Assembly: GCA_022705325.1 (NCBI GenBank)
Contig: JAKJER010000012.1
Span: forward strand, 84,654 to 148,653
Direction of reading: 5' to 3'
DNA length: 64,000 nucleotides
Source of the DNA: Planctomycetota bacterium
GTDB taxonomy: Bacteria; Planctomycetota; Phycisphaerae; SM23-33
The translations under genes and the position numbers were made by a program. Positions 26,311-35,440 of the stretch are shown here, piece by piece (position 1 is the first letter of the stretch; every line of letters starts with the position of its first letter). A model generated the notes under the pieces. That model saw nothing but the letters and a program-made list of their open reading frames with translations. It made no database searches and was not told where the DNA came from.

Positions 26311-29300
26311 ATGAGACAAAGCCCGTCGCACGCCCTCTTCCTGGCAACCGTGTTGGCCCTGGCGGCCGGGCCGTGCCCCGCCGGTCAGGCCGTCCTGCTG
26401 GTCCGCAACGCCCCGCCCGACGGGTTGGTCCTCGTCGACGTGGACCTGGCCGCCCTGCTGGGCGAGACGCGTCCGCCGGCCGGCCTCGTCGCCGTCGAGG
26501 CGATGCTAGGCGACAAGCCTGTCCCGGTTCAGGCATGGACCGATGAGCAGGCCTGGGCTGGACTGCAGGCCCGCGCGGGCGGCACGATCCTGCTCAAGCT
26601 GCCCGCCGGGGGCGACCACCGGGTCACCGTTCGTGGTGGCGCCGCAAGGCGTTCGCACGATGACGTCGCCACTCGACCCGCCTCACCGGACGCTCTTACG
26701 GGTGCACTGCAAACGGTCCGCACGCCGCATCTCGTTGTCGTGCACGACGCCGCCCGCTTCGGCGGACTGCCCAGCCACATCGAGATCCTCGGCTCGGGAA
26801 AGATCATCACGGACAAGAATTTCCGCTGGGACGACCGCCTGCACAGCCGCCTACTGGGCGGGCGGCGCCTGGCAAGCCGTGGCACGGGCATCTTGCCCGT
26901 GCGTCCCACGGGCGTCCCGCCCGTGGTGCAGGACCGGGACGGTCCTGCGACGCATGGGCGAGACGCCCATGCCACGCCGCCTGTCACCCTGCTCAGCGAC
27001 GGACCGTTGGCAGCGGTCGTCCGCGTGCGCGGGCAGTACGCCGACGCCGCACCTGGCACCGCCCCCGAGGCCACGGCTACCTACGACTGGTTCTACTTCC
27101 GCGACCGCCCGCTGGTGCTGGTCCGCGCGCGAACGGACAAGCTCGACGACCGCGAATGGGACGAGCAGCACGTCCTCGAGCTGACGTTCAGCGACAAGAG
27201 CTTTCCCCGCTGGGCGGGCGGCATGCCCCTCCGGCAGGCCGAGTTCACCGGCACGAAGCAGGGCACGACCCTGCCGCACTGGGGCGCCCTGATCGACGGC
27301 CGCAGCGCAGTCGCTCTGCTCCGCGGCGGCAGGCCACTCATTTACGACGGCCTGGGCGGGCACGGCTGCTACCTGCTGGCCCACGGCGAGAAGGCCTGGT
27401 CCGGCTGGAAGGCCGAGCATGGCCACTCGCGGACCTTCCTGGCCTGGTACTGGATCGGCGCTGCCGACGACCCGCTGGCCGCCATCCGGCAGGCGGCGGC
27501 CGGACCGCTGCCGAGCGACGCCCAGGGAACCCTGCTGGATGCCCGGGTGGCCAAGGTGCTGGAGGAGACTCGACGGGCAATCGAAGCCCGATTGCCCATC
27601 GCCATGAGCACCAGAAGAGGGCTCCTAGGACTCTGGCGAGTGTCCGTCGCTGAACGTCTCTTGACGCTTGGCCAAACCATGAGCGTCGACTCGGTCTTCC
27701 AGTTCCTGAACACGGGTCAACTCCCCGGCCTGTTCATCCTGGACCGCGGGGACCTGGGGTTGATGGTGCGGCGCGTTCAACACGGGCCGAATGATCACGG
27801 GCTGGCCCTGCAAAGCCTGTACGACCTCAAGACGAAGCAGGAATTGCTGTCAGACCGCTCGCCGCCCCTGCTGGAGATCACCCTGCGACAGCTTAGCACC
27901 GGCAAGAGAGTTCACCTGACGTCGCAGGGCGGCTGGGAGAAGATCGAGGTCTTCTCCCACGAAGAGAGCGTGGAGTCCAAGACACAGCCCATCAAGTGGA
28001 CCGACCTGGTGGCCAACTTCACCGAGCCAATCGAAGCCAAAGCGTCCGGGCTTGGGGTGCAACTGACCGTCTCGGACTGGGGGAACGAAGCCTTAAGTGC
28101 CTGGGTTCATGTTTACGATCTGGACCTGGACTGGTCCGTTCAGGACGTCGTCTTCCCGCAGGTCGCCCTGCGGGCGACCTCGGACGAGATGGCCAGCCTC
28201 TTCCCCCGCGGGCCGGGCGAGGTTCGGCGCGGGGTCTGGAAGGACGACTTCCAGTTCAAGGGCCGCTACCCCAGCGGCTGGACGGCGATGCAGTTCCTGG
28301 CCTGCTATGACGAGAAGGTCGGCACGGGACTTTACGTGGGCCTGCTGGAGCAACAAGCCACCACCAAGGAGATCCGCCTGCTGGGCCGGGCCGAGCCGCG
28401 CGACGTACTTCTGGCCTTTGCGCACCCCGCGCCGAATCCAGGCGAACGGCAGTTCGGTTTGGGCACCCCGCCGGCCTGGTTGCGCCTGGTGCGCGGCGAC
28501 TGGTATGACGCGGCGGTGATGCACCGCCGTGGAGTACGCGAAGTCGCCGACTGGTTCCCCGATCTACCGGGCCGGCCGGACACGCCGGCGTGGATGCGCG
28601 AGCTGCCCGCGTGGGTGTGCACGGGGGGCGACCCCGCCGCCGTCGTCGAGCGGATGAAGGGCTTCCAGAAGTGGCTGGGCGTGCCGGTGGGCATCCACTG
28701 GTACAGTTGGCATCGCAACCCGTTCGACAACGACTACCCCCACTACCTGCCCCCGCGCGAGGGCTTCGCCCAGGCCGTCCGCGAACTCCAGCGGCACAAC
28801 GTCCGCGTCATGCCCTACATCAACGGGCGCCTGTGGGACACCCGCGACAAGGGCACCGAGGACGCCGAGTTCACCCGCACCGCCCTGCCCGCAGCCACCA
28901 AGGACGAGCACGGCAAACCGTTCACCGAGGTCTACGGCAGCAAGGAGTCCGACGGCTCGCCCGTGCGGCTGGCCGTCATGTGCCCGCACACGAAGCTCTG
29001 GCAGGAGAAGGTCAAGTCGATCGTCCTGTCGCTGATGAATGAGCATGGCGTGGACGGGGTATACATCGACCAGGTGGCCGCGGCAGCGCCCGTGCTGTGC
29101 ATGGACGCCTCGCACGGGCATCCACTGGGGGGCGGGTGCTGGTGGCAGCAGGGCTACGCCAAGATGCTGAGCGAGCTTCGCGCGGCCATGCCCAAAGACA
29201 AGATGCTCACCACCGAGTGCAACGCAGACCCCTACGTCCGCTGGTTCGACGGCTACCTGACCTGGCACTGGCAGCACGACGGTCAGGTGCCGGCCTTCCC

Positions 29301-29877
29301 GGCCGTGTACGGCGGGACGCTCCAGATGTTCGGGCGGGCCTTCCGCGGAGGCGACAGCCAGGACCTGGCCATGCGGATGAAGGTGGGCCAGCAGCTTGTC
29401 TTCGGCGAGCAGATCGGCTGGGGCGACGCCGAGCAGATCCGCCGTCAACCCAGCGCGGAGTTCTTCCGCGACGTCGTCCACCTGCGCTGGCAATTGCGGC
29501 GCTACTTCTACGCCGGCCAAATGCGCCGCCCGCCCAGGCTCGACCCCGCCCCGCCCAAGGTGACCGCCGACTGGGGCTGGAGCGGCGTGTGGCCCGTTAC
29601 CACCGACGCGGTCCAGACCGGGGCGTGGATCATCGCCGACAAGACTCGGCTGGTCCTGCTCTTCGCCAACGTCTCCGACAACGCCGTCAACGCCCGCATC
29701 AAGCTCGACCTCCGCGCCGCCGGCCTGACGGGCGAGAAGCTCCACGTGCAGGTTATCCGCCCGTCAGCCCCTGACGCGACGACCCAGCCGGGTGAGGTTT
29801 TCGACACTCCTCCCATGCTGGACCGCCCAGTGATTTTGCCGCCCAAGATCGCTTTGAGTTGGGAGATTTCCAAATGA
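26311..29877 (+). CDS. Secreted DUF6259-like glycosidase-type protein with an in-frame hairpin array
   Basis: A 1188-aa exported protein; the signal peptide (MRQSPSHALFLATVLALAAG...) is directly preceded by a good ribosome site, so the start at 26311 is preferred. The middle is beta-rich. Residues about 760-1090 look like a TIM-barrel glycosidase: WVCTGGDP, GIHWYSWHRNPFDNDYP, RVMPYINGRLWD, GVDGVYIDQVAAAAP and LTTECNADPYVRWFDGYL. These traits resemble the DUF6259 family of planctomycete/Verrucomicrobia enzymes; catalytic residues are not established, though D in VYIDQ and E in TTECN are likely. A C-terminal beta domain closes it. Residues 191-222 are encoded by four GC-rich hairpins and are probably an insertion. 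Confidence 0.78.
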   Translation: MRQSPSHALFLATVLALAAGPCPAGQAVLLVRNAPPDGLVLVDVDLAALLGETRPPAGLVAVEAMLGDKPVPVQAWTDEQAWAGLQARAGGTILLKLPAGGDHRVTVRGGAARRSHDDVATRPASPDALTGALQTVRTPHLVVVHDAARFGGLPSHIEILGSGKIITDKNFRWDDRLHSRLLGGRRLASRGTGILPVRPTGVPPVVQDRDGPATHGRDAHATPPVTLLSDGPLAAVVRVRGQYADAAPGTAPEATATYDWFYFRDRPLVLVRARTDKLDDREWDEQHVLELTFSDKSFPRWAGGMPLRQAEFTGTKQGTTLPHWGALIDGRSAVALLRGGRPLIYDGLGGHGCYLLAHGEKAWSGWKAEHGHSRTFLAWYWIGAADDPLAAIRQAAAGPLPSDAQGTLLDARVAKVLEETRRAIEARLPIAMSTRRGLLGLWRVSVAERLLTLGQTMSVDSVFQFLNTGQLPGLFILDRGDLGLMVRRVQHGPNDHGLALQSLYDLKTKQELLSDRSPPLLEITLRQLSTGKRVHLTSQGGWEKIEVFSHEESVESKTQPIKWTDLVANFTEPIEAKASGLGVQLTVSDWGNEALSAWVHVYDLDLDWSVQDVVFPQVALRATSDEMASLFPRGPGEVRRGVWKDDFQFKGRYPSGWTAMQFLACYDEKVGTGLYVGLLEQQATTKEIRLLGRAEPRDVLLAFAHPAPNPGERQFGLGTPPAWLRLVRGDWYDAAVMHRRGVREVADWFPDLPGRPDTPAWMRELPAWVCTGGDPAAVVERMKGFQKWLGVPVGIHWYSWHRNPFDNDYPHYLPPREGFAQAVRELQRHNVRVMPYINGRLWDTRDKGTEDAEFTRTALPAATKDEHGKPFTEVYGSKESDGSPVRLAVMCPHTKLWQEKVKSIVLSLMNEHGVDGVYIDQVAAAAPVLCMDASHGHPLGGGCWWQQGYAKMLSELRAAMPKDKMLTTECNADPYVRWFDGYLTWHWQHDGQVPAFPAVYGGTLQMFGRAFRGGDSQDLAMRMKVGQQLVFGEQIGWGDAEQIRRQPSAEFFRDVVHLRWQLRRYFYAGQMRRPPRLDPAPPKVTADWGWSGVWPVTTDAVQTGAWIIADKTRLVLLFANVSDNAVNARIKLDLRAAGLTGEKLHVQVIRPSAPDATTQPGEVFDTPPMLDRPVILPPKIALSWEISK
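26882..26972. repeat. Four tandem hairpins embedded in frame in the DUF6259-like gene
   Basis: Four perfect stems follow each other: GCACGGGCA/TGCCCGTGC (26882-26902), CCACGGGCG/CGCCCGTGG (26906-26926), CAGGACC/GGTCCTG (26929-26947) and GCATGGGCG/CGCCCATGC (26952-26972). Loops are 3 or 5 bases. In frame they read GTGILPVRPTGVPPV and HGRDAHAT. These peptide strings recur in annotated proteins of planctomycetes and some other bacteria because the same dispersed palindrome is translated. Confidence 0.85.
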
Positions 29878-29918
29878 ATTTAGGTAGCACAACTGTTATT
29901 TCTTTGTAAGATAGACAT

Positions 29919-31073
29919 ATGTCCACTTCTACCTTTCGTGTCTTCGTCTTGGGTGCCGGATTCTCAAGACCTGCCGGGCTGCCGTTGGGGAATGAACTCT
30001 GGCCTGAAATCCGAGCGAGGGCCAGAGAACAAGGGATTCATGTCCATTTGGAGCGGGATCTTGATGAGTACATTCAGTTTAAGAGGACCTGTGACTCGGT
30101 TGAGCTGAGCCCAGAGAAGGTTGATTTTGAAGATTTTATGGGCTACCTCGATCTAGAACACTTCCTTGGCCTACGCGGATCCGATACCTGGAGCAGAGAT
30201 GGAAACAAGACACAGGTTCTCATCAAGTCTCTCATCGCGAGGATCATTGTTGAGCGAACGCCCCCAGTTGATGAGCTTCCCGACGTATATTACCGTTTTG
30301 CGGAGGAATTGGACGTCACCGACGCAGTTCTCACTTTTAACTACGATCTGCTACTCGAAAGAGCACTTGAGAAGGTGGGCAAACCGTACCGCCTCTTCCC
30401 CATTCGCTATAAAGATGCCCATGGTACTGTAGATGAAAGGGAAGAAGTGGTTGTACTCAAGTTGCATGGTTCTGTGGATTGGTTTGACAGAACGGATTAC
30501 ACTGACTTGGAGCGATCATATCGCGACCAGGGTTTCAGTGACCCACCTAGAGACCCCATCTTCATGCCAGGTAGTATCGCCAAGACCGTGCCAGTCATGC
30601 AGGGGCAAGAACCCGGAGAAGACCCCCTTGCCCCGATGTTCAGAGTCCTTAATATAGAAGCTCTCTACGCCAGCCATCAGACTATCCTTGTTGGTCCGAC
30701 ACCCTGGCTGCTATCACCGTCAACAACGAAGTTCGTGTACTCCGACAAACTGCGAGAATTCTGGTGGGGCTTAGGCCAGGCAGGTGCCTGGATACTTGGA
30801 GTTACGTTTATTGGATATTCGTTTCCTCCGCACGACAATTACGTCAGACAGGCGATGTTCAAATTGTTACGTAATTACCAGGAGAAATGGTGGAATGAGG
30901 ATTTCCCTGGCAATCGGCACAAGGGGAAGGTTGTGCTCATTGACCGGAAAGAGAACCCGCAAGATATCGAAGCCTTCCAAAGACGGTACGGGTTCGTCGA
31001 TCGTGAAAAGTCGGTGAGGCATTTCGGAGGATTCAACGAAGAAGCCATTCGCATAATCCATGCTGCGCGTTGA
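29919..31073 (+). CDS. SIR2-like domain protein (candidate orphan defence NADase)
   Basis: A 384-aa protein with SIR2-fold motifs: the nucleotide-binding V-L-G-A-G-F-S-R at residues 10-17, TFN141YDLLLERAL, and LKLH183GSVDWF. The Asn and His are the usual NAD-hydrolysing pair. GYSFPPHDNY near residue 300 is the late SIR2_2 motif. Such domains in bacteria are mostly NAD-depleting effectors in anti-phage systems (Thoeris, DSR, SIR2-Argonaute). Here no partner gene (TIR, HerA, Argonaute) is next to it. The gene is about half G+C, far below its neighbours, and lacks a Shine-Dalgarno sequence, which fits recent transfer. TAAGAT lies 6 bases before the ATG, so the mRNA could be leaderless. Confidence 0.88.
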   Translation: MSTSTFRVFVLGAGFSRPAGLPLGNELWPEIRARAREQGIHVHLERDLDEYIQFKRTCDSVELSPEKVDFEDFMGYLDLEHFLGLRGSDTWSRDGNKTQVLIKSLIARIIVERTPPVDELPDVYYRFAEELDVTDAVLTFNYDLLLERALEKVGKPYRLFPIRYKDAHGTVDEREEVVVLKLHGSVDWFDRTDYTDLERSYRDQGFSDPPRDPIFMPGSIAKTVPVMQGQEPGEDPLAPMFRVLNIEALYASHQTILVGPTPWLLSPSTTKFVYSDKLREFWWGLGQAGAWILGVTFIGYSFPPHDNYVRQAMFKLLRNYQEKWWNEDFPGNRHKGKVVLIDRKENPQDIEAFQRRYGFVDREKSVRHFGGFNEEAIRIIHAAR

Positions 31074-31133
31074 CGCGCCATCTGCCCACTGCTCCCGCGA
31101 TGGGTACAATTCTGCCGGGCCTCCGGCCCTCTT

Positions 31134-31161
31134 CAATTGGCAATTGGCAATCGGCAATCAC
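31134..31161. repeat. Heptad repeat overlapping the GH16 stop codon
   Basis: Four 7-nt units: CAATTGG, CAATTGG, CAATCGG, CAATCAC. The last covers the GH16 stop codon (TCA on the plus strand at 31158-31160). Confidence 0.6.
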
Positions 31162-31988
31162 TTCAGATCATACACCCTTACATAGTCCACCAGCGTCTGG
31201 TCGGGCAGCTTGGCCTTCTTGATGTCGCCCGCCCACTTGCCGATCTCGTCGCTCAGCAGGATGTAGAGCGGCGCCTGGCAGACCCCGCCGGCCGACGTGC
31301 GCCACGTCTCCTTGCCGTCCACGTAGAAGACGTACTCCGTGGGTGTCCAGAGCAGGGCGAACGTGTGGAAGCCCTTCATCACGCCCGGGATCATGCTGTG
31401 GCAGTGGGCGGACTTGTGGTCTTTGGCGTAGCCGTCCCAGTGCAGGTTGTGCTCGACCCGCCCGGTGCGGGTGGGCTTCTCCATGATGTCGATCTCCGTG
31501 CCGTCGCGCCCGCCGTCGCCCACCTTGCCCATGCCCGAGCCCATCAGCCAGAAGGCCGACCAGTGGCCTTCCTGCGTCGAGAACTGCACCCGGGCGACGT
31601 AGAACCCGTACGCCCGCTCCAGGCGGCTCTTGAGGCAGCCATCCAGGAACTTGCCGTCCTCCTTCATCACCGCCAGCACCAAGTGGCCCTTGCCGTCGAG
31701 ATAGGTGGCCTTGCGCGTCCACCAGCCGTCGCGGCGACGCCCCTCGCCACGGTAGATCCACTTGGTCAGGTCGAGCTTGTCGCCCTCGAACTCGTCGTTC
31801 CAGATCAGCTTCCACTGCGTGCCGGCTGGAGGAGGCGGCAACAAGTCGCCTTGCGGCGTGCGGTGGGTGGGTGCTCCCTTGATCGGCTGACTGGTCGGCC
31901 AGGACGGCTTGGCTGGCGGCTCGGCAAGAGTCCAACCCGCCGCCGCGACGATGATCAACACGCTCAAGAGCCCGCTTGCATGTCTCAT
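31158..31988 (-). CDS. Secreted GH16-family glycoside hydrolase (laminarinase/agarase-like)
   Basis: A 276-aa protein with a signal peptide (about 1-22) and a jelly-roll GH16 domain. The catalytic E-x-D-x-x-E is E165-I-D167-I-M-E170 (nucleophile and acid/base Glu), preceded by FWLMGSGMGKVGDGGRDGT. The start block WKLIWNDEFEGDKLDLTKW is typical. The family cuts beta-1,3 or beta-1,4 glucans or galactans; this exact substrate is not determined. GGAG is 8 bases before the ATG at 31988. It is convergent with the SIR2 gene and divergent from arfB. Confidence 0.93.
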   Translation of the reverse strand: MRHASGLLSVLIIVAAAGWTLAEPPAKPSWPTSQPIKGAPTHRTPQGDLLPPPPAGTQWKLIWNDEFEGDKLDLTKWIYRGEGRRRDGWWTRKATYLDGKGHLVLAVMKEDGKFLDGCLKSRLERAYGFYVARVQFSTQEGHWSAFWLMGSGMGKVGDGGRDGTEIDIMEKPTRTGRVEHNLHWDGYAKDHKSAHCHSMIPGVMKGFHTFALLWTPTEYVFYVDGKETWRTSAGGVCQAPLYILLSDEIGKWAGDIKKAKLPDQTLVDYVRVYDLK

Positions 31989-32053
31989 GTTTCGCTCCGA
32001 TGTCTGAAGTACAAACGCAGCCGACGCGATTTCCAAACGCAGGGCGTAATGCT

Positions 32054-32485
32054 ATGCTTGAACGCATGATCCGCGTCAACGACAAGATCAGCCTGGACGA
32101 CAGCGAGTTGCACGAGGAGTTCGTGCGGGCCTCGGGTCCGGGCGGGCAGAACGTGAACAAGGTCTCCACGGCCGTCCAGTTGCGGTTCGACGCCGCCGGT
32201 TCGCCAAACCTGCCGCCGGAAGTGCGCGACCGCCTGCTCCGCCTGGCCGGCAAGAAGGCCACCACGGAGGGCGTGATCGTCATCGACGCCCGCCGCCACC
32301 GCACGCGCGAGCGCAACCGCCAGGACGCCGTAGACCGCCTGATCGCCCTGGTGGCCAAGGCCGCGGACATCCCGCGCCCGCGCAAGGCGACCCGCCCCAC
32401 CGCCGCCTCGCGGGCCCGCCGCCTGGAGTCCAAGCGTCGTCGCAGCCGCCTCAAGCGGCTCCGCGGCTCGCCCGAAACGGAATAG
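32054..32485 (+). CDS. arfB: Alternative ribosome-rescue factor / peptidyl-tRNA hydrolase ArfB
   Basis: A 143-aa protein with the release-factor GGQ motif in ASGPGGQNVNKVSTAVQL and a Lys/Arg-rich C-terminal tail (RRLESKRRRSRLKRLRG) that inserts into the empty mRNA channel. This matches ArfB (YaeJ), which frees stalled ribosomes lacking a stop codon. It is shorter than RF1/RF2, as expected. Starts at 32054 or 32066 are both possible. Confidence 0.92.
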   Translation: MLERMIRVNDKISLDDSELHEEFVRASGPGGQNVNKVSTAVQLRFDAAGSPNLPPEVRDRLLRLAGKKATTEGVIVIDARRHRTRERNRQDAVDRLIALVAKAADIPRPRKATRPTAASRARRLESKRRRSRLKRLRGSPETE

Positions 32486-32616
32486 CACGCCGCAGCCCCT
32501 TCCACGTCTTTCGCGCCTTGGCCGGGTCCGTGTTGTGGTGAAAGCTCCACCCGGCGGCTGCGTTTATCCGCTCGACGGCGCGACGCCGCCCTCTTCCTCC
32601 AACACAGGAGCCCGCG

Positions 32617-33636
32617 ATGACGCTCTGCAAGACGGTCCAGGCGGCTTGGTGGACGGTTGTGCTCATGGCTGTGCCCGCCGTTCCGCAGGAACTGAAGCTC
32701 CCGGCGAGGTGGGAGCTCTCGCCCCCACTGATCAGCCCGGAAGTGCGAGACGCCGACCGGGCCGTCTCGGTCAAGGACCCCACCGTCGTCTTCGCCGAGG
32801 GCAAGTGGCACGTCTTCATGACCATCCGCTGCGAGGGCTACGTGCCGATGGAGTACGTCAGCTTCGCCAAGTGGGAAGAGGCGGAAAAGGCCCCGCGCCA
32901 CGTGCTCCGCGGCACGAGCGAGCAGAAGTACCGCTGCGCGCCGCAGGTGTTTTACTTCCGCCCGCACAAGAAGTGGTACCTGATCCATCAGCTCGGCGTG
33001 CCCGGGCGCAAGTTCATGCAGATCAGCTTCTCCACCACCGCGACCATCGGCGACCCCAAGTCGTGGACGCCGTCGCAGTCGATCTTCCGCACCGACGCCG
33101 ACGACACCCGCAAGGAAGGCGGGCTGGACTTCTGGATGATCTGCGACGGCCCCAAGGCGTACCTGTTCTACACCAACCTCAAGGGCAAGATGTACCGCAT
33201 GTGGACCACGCTGGAGGAATTCCCGTTCGGTTTCCGCGACTGCCAGGTCGCCCTCCAGGCCGACATCTTCGAGGCCAGCCATATCTATCGCCTCAAGGGC
33301 ATGGACAAGTTCCTGGCCCTGATCGAGGCCAACCCCGGGGGCAAGCGGCTGTACAAGGCGTTCGTCGCCGACAGGCTGGACGGCAAGTGGACCGAGATGA
33401 AGGCCCACGACAACCTGCCCTTCGCATCCGACCGAAACGTTCGCCCAGCGGCCGGCGTCGAGCTGTGGACCGACAACATCAGCCACGGCGAGCTGCTCCG
33501 CGACGGCTGCGACGAGACGCTGACCGTCGATCCGAACAACCTCCGCCTGCTCATCCAGGGCGTGCTCCAGAAAAACAAACCCCGCAACTACGGGCAGATC
33601 CCCTGGCGCCTGGGCCTGCTCACGCCGGCGAAGTGA
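32617..33636 (+). CDS. GH62-type alpha-L-arabinofuranosidase
   Basis: A 339-aa exported protein with a five-bladed propeller of the GH62 type, non-reducing-end alpha-L-arabinofuranosidases acting on arabinoxylan. Three conserved acids align with the family: D54 in VKDPTVVF (base), D171 in GGLDFWMICD (pKa modulator) and E219 in ADIFEASHIY (acid). The closing blocks WTDNISHGELLRD and YGQIPWRLGLLT are characteristic. AGGAG is 8 bases before the ATG. Most characterised GH62 enzymes come from fungi and actinobacteria, so this is a divergent member. Confidence 0.88.
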   Translation: MTLCKTVQAAWWTVVLMAVPAVPQELKLPARWELSPPLISPEVRDADRAVSVKDPTVVFAEGKWHVFMTIRCEGYVPMEYVSFAKWEEAEKAPRHVLRGTSEQKYRCAPQVFYFRPHKKWYLIHQLGVPGRKFMQISFSTTATIGDPKSWTPSQSIFRTDADDTRKEGGLDFWMICDGPKAYLFYTNLKGKMYRMWTTLEEFPFGFRDCQVALQADIFEASHIYRLKGMDKFLALIEANPGGKRLYKAFVADRLDGKWTEMKAHDNLPFASDRNVRPAAGVELWTDNISHGELLRDGCDETLTVDPNNLRLLIQGVLQKNKPRNYGQIPWRLGLLTPAK

Positions 33637-33689
33637 CCCTTGCTGCTCCTCCAAGGGATGACGATACAGGGAACAAGAAGAAGTCCCGC

Positions 33690-33717
33690 TTGATCATTGA
33701 CCATTGGACGTTCCTCC
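33690..33717. repeat. Heptad repeat downstream of the GH62 gene
   Basis: 7-nt units TTGATCA, TTGACCA, TTGGACG, TTCCTCC, nearly the same as the array at 51704. Confidence 0.55.
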
Positions 33718-33797
33718 GTTGGGACTTCTCTTTTTCCACCCCCTTGCACCGTGCCCTGCCTTGGGCAACAATGCCTTGCAGCACAGGGAGAGTATCC

Positions 33798-35426
33798 ATG
33801 ACTGACGACAGCCCCCGGCCGCCCCGTTTCTGGTACAAGAAGAAACGCTACCTCATCCCCCTCATCCTGATAGCGATTCTCCTGTTCCTGCACCTGCCCA
33901 ACTGGCCGGTGAAGATCGAGATCGGCCCGGACACCACCGTCATCGACGGCCCGCTCAACGCCGACGGCACGGTGAACTACGTGGCCTATCTGGACGGCGA
34001 GCACGGGCGCGGCGTGACGGCCGACAACAACGCCGCCCCCCTCCTGCTCAAGGTCATGGGCGAGTCCATGCTGAACGACAAGAACAGGAGCGAGACCCTC
34101 CGCCGTCTGAACCTGGACGCCGCGTGGCTGACGGCTGGGCCTCACTTCGTCGCCTGGGAGAAGCGCGTCCGCCAGCCGGCCAGCCGACCCGCCAGCCAGC
34201 CCGCGCCGGAAGACGCCGAACCCCGAATTGACGAGGACCAGGAGAACGGGCCGGACCTGAACGAGGTGATGGAGAAGTTGGACGCCGGCGAGGTTCACGC
34301 CGACCTGGGCCAGTGGCTGAAGGACAACGAGGCGGCGTTGGAGACCATCCGCCAGGCCGCCGCCAGGCCTCGATACTATCTGCCCCTGGTCTCGCCCTCC
34401 GATCCGCCCCTGTTGCTGGACTGCCTTATCCCGAATTCAGCGAAGCTGCGGGAGGCGGCCAAGGCCCTGGTCCTTCGCGCCCGTCTGCGGTGCCGGCAGG
34501 GCCGTCTGCCCGACGCCTGGGACGACGTGCTGACCGTCCATCGGCTGTCGCGCCTGGTCCAGCAGGAATCGCTGTTGATCTCTCAACTGGTCGCCGTCGC
34601 CTTGGACTCGCTGGCCTGCGATGCGGGAAGGCGCCTGGCCACGCGCGGGGCCGTGGACGGCGACCAGGCCCAGGCCGCCCTGAAGGACCTTCAGGCCCTG
34701 CCGCCCCTGCGGGACATCGTCGACGCCATCGACCGAGGCGAGCGGTTCTTCATGTGCGACGCGACCATGATGCTGTCTCGGGGAACGGTCGGCCTGGAGG
34801 GCATGTCCGGCGGGGTCGCGCAGAAGCCCAGCCGAATGGAGAGGGTCTTCGCGAACCTCGACTGGAACGAAGTGCTGCGGATCAACAACCGCTGGTACGA
34901 CGAGATGGTCCGGGCGATGCGAATGCCCCGGTCGGCCCAGCGGGAGCAGGCAATGGCGGAATTCCACCGCAAGCTGATCGAGTCGATGAAACTCCAGACG
35001 GCCGGCGCGGTTCGGATCGTGCTGTACCGGCTGGGCGGCTGGCCGACGCGAAAGCTCCTGTCTCGCCAGATCGCGAACCTGCTGATGGCCCTGCTCATGC
35101 CCGCGCTGCAACGGGCCGTCGATGTCCACCAGCAAGGACTGATGGGCCTGGAAGTGGAGAAGGCTGCTCTCGCCCTGGCCTGCCACAAGGCCCGTCACGG
35201 CCGCTGGCCCGCCAGGCTGGATGACCTCGTGGGCGAGTTGATCAAGGAAGTCCCGACCGACGTCTTTTCCGGCCGGCCCCTGGTCTACCGCCTGGAGAGC
35301 GACGGGTACGTGCTCTACAGCGTCGGCAGCAACGGCCGGGATGACGGCGGGCTCAACGACGACGCGTCTCAGGACAAGTCCAAGCCCGACGACATCGCGG
35401 TCCGCGTGCCGGCCGGCGCGAAGTAG
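33798..35426 (+). CDS. Membrane-anchored hypothetical protein with a pseudopilin-like C-terminus
   Basis: A 542-aa protein with one N-terminal membrane segment (about 19-34) after a basic stretch, then a large helical extracytoplasmic region. There is a Pro/Ala/Ser/Gln linker (about 116-130). The end (LACHKARHGRWPARLDDLV...YSVGSNGRDDGG) resembles the C-terminal part of planctomycete type II pseudopilin-like proteins. No enzyme motif was recognised. GGGAG is 9 bases before the ATG at 33798. It is convergent with the ACT gene, with a 14-base gap. Confidence 0.75.
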   Translation: MTDDSPRPPRFWYKKKRYLIPLILIAILLFLHLPNWPVKIEIGPDTTVIDGPLNADGTVNYVAYLDGEHGRGVTADNNAAPLLLKVMGESMLNDKNRSETLRRLNLDAAWLTAGPHFVAWEKRVRQPASRPASQPAPEDAEPRIDEDQENGPDLNEVMEKLDAGEVHADLGQWLKDNEAALETIRQAAARPRYYLPLVSPSDPPLLLDCLIPNSAKLREAAKALVLRARLRCRQGRLPDAWDDVLTVHRLSRLVQQESLLISQLVAVALDSLACDAGRRLATRGAVDGDQAQAALKDLQALPPLRDIVDAIDRGERFFMCDATMMLSRGTVGLEGMSGGVAQKPSRMERVFANLDWNEVLRINNRWYDEMVRAMRMPRSAQREQAMAEFHRKLIESMKLQTAGAVRIVLYRLGGWPTRKLLSRQIANLLMALLMPALQRAVDVHQQGLMGLEVEKAALALACHKARHGRWPARLDDLVGELIKEVPTDVFSGRPLVYRLESDGYVLYSVGSNGRDDGGLNDDASQDKSKPDDIAVRVPAGAK

Positions 35427-35440
35427 CCCCGTGGGCGCCT

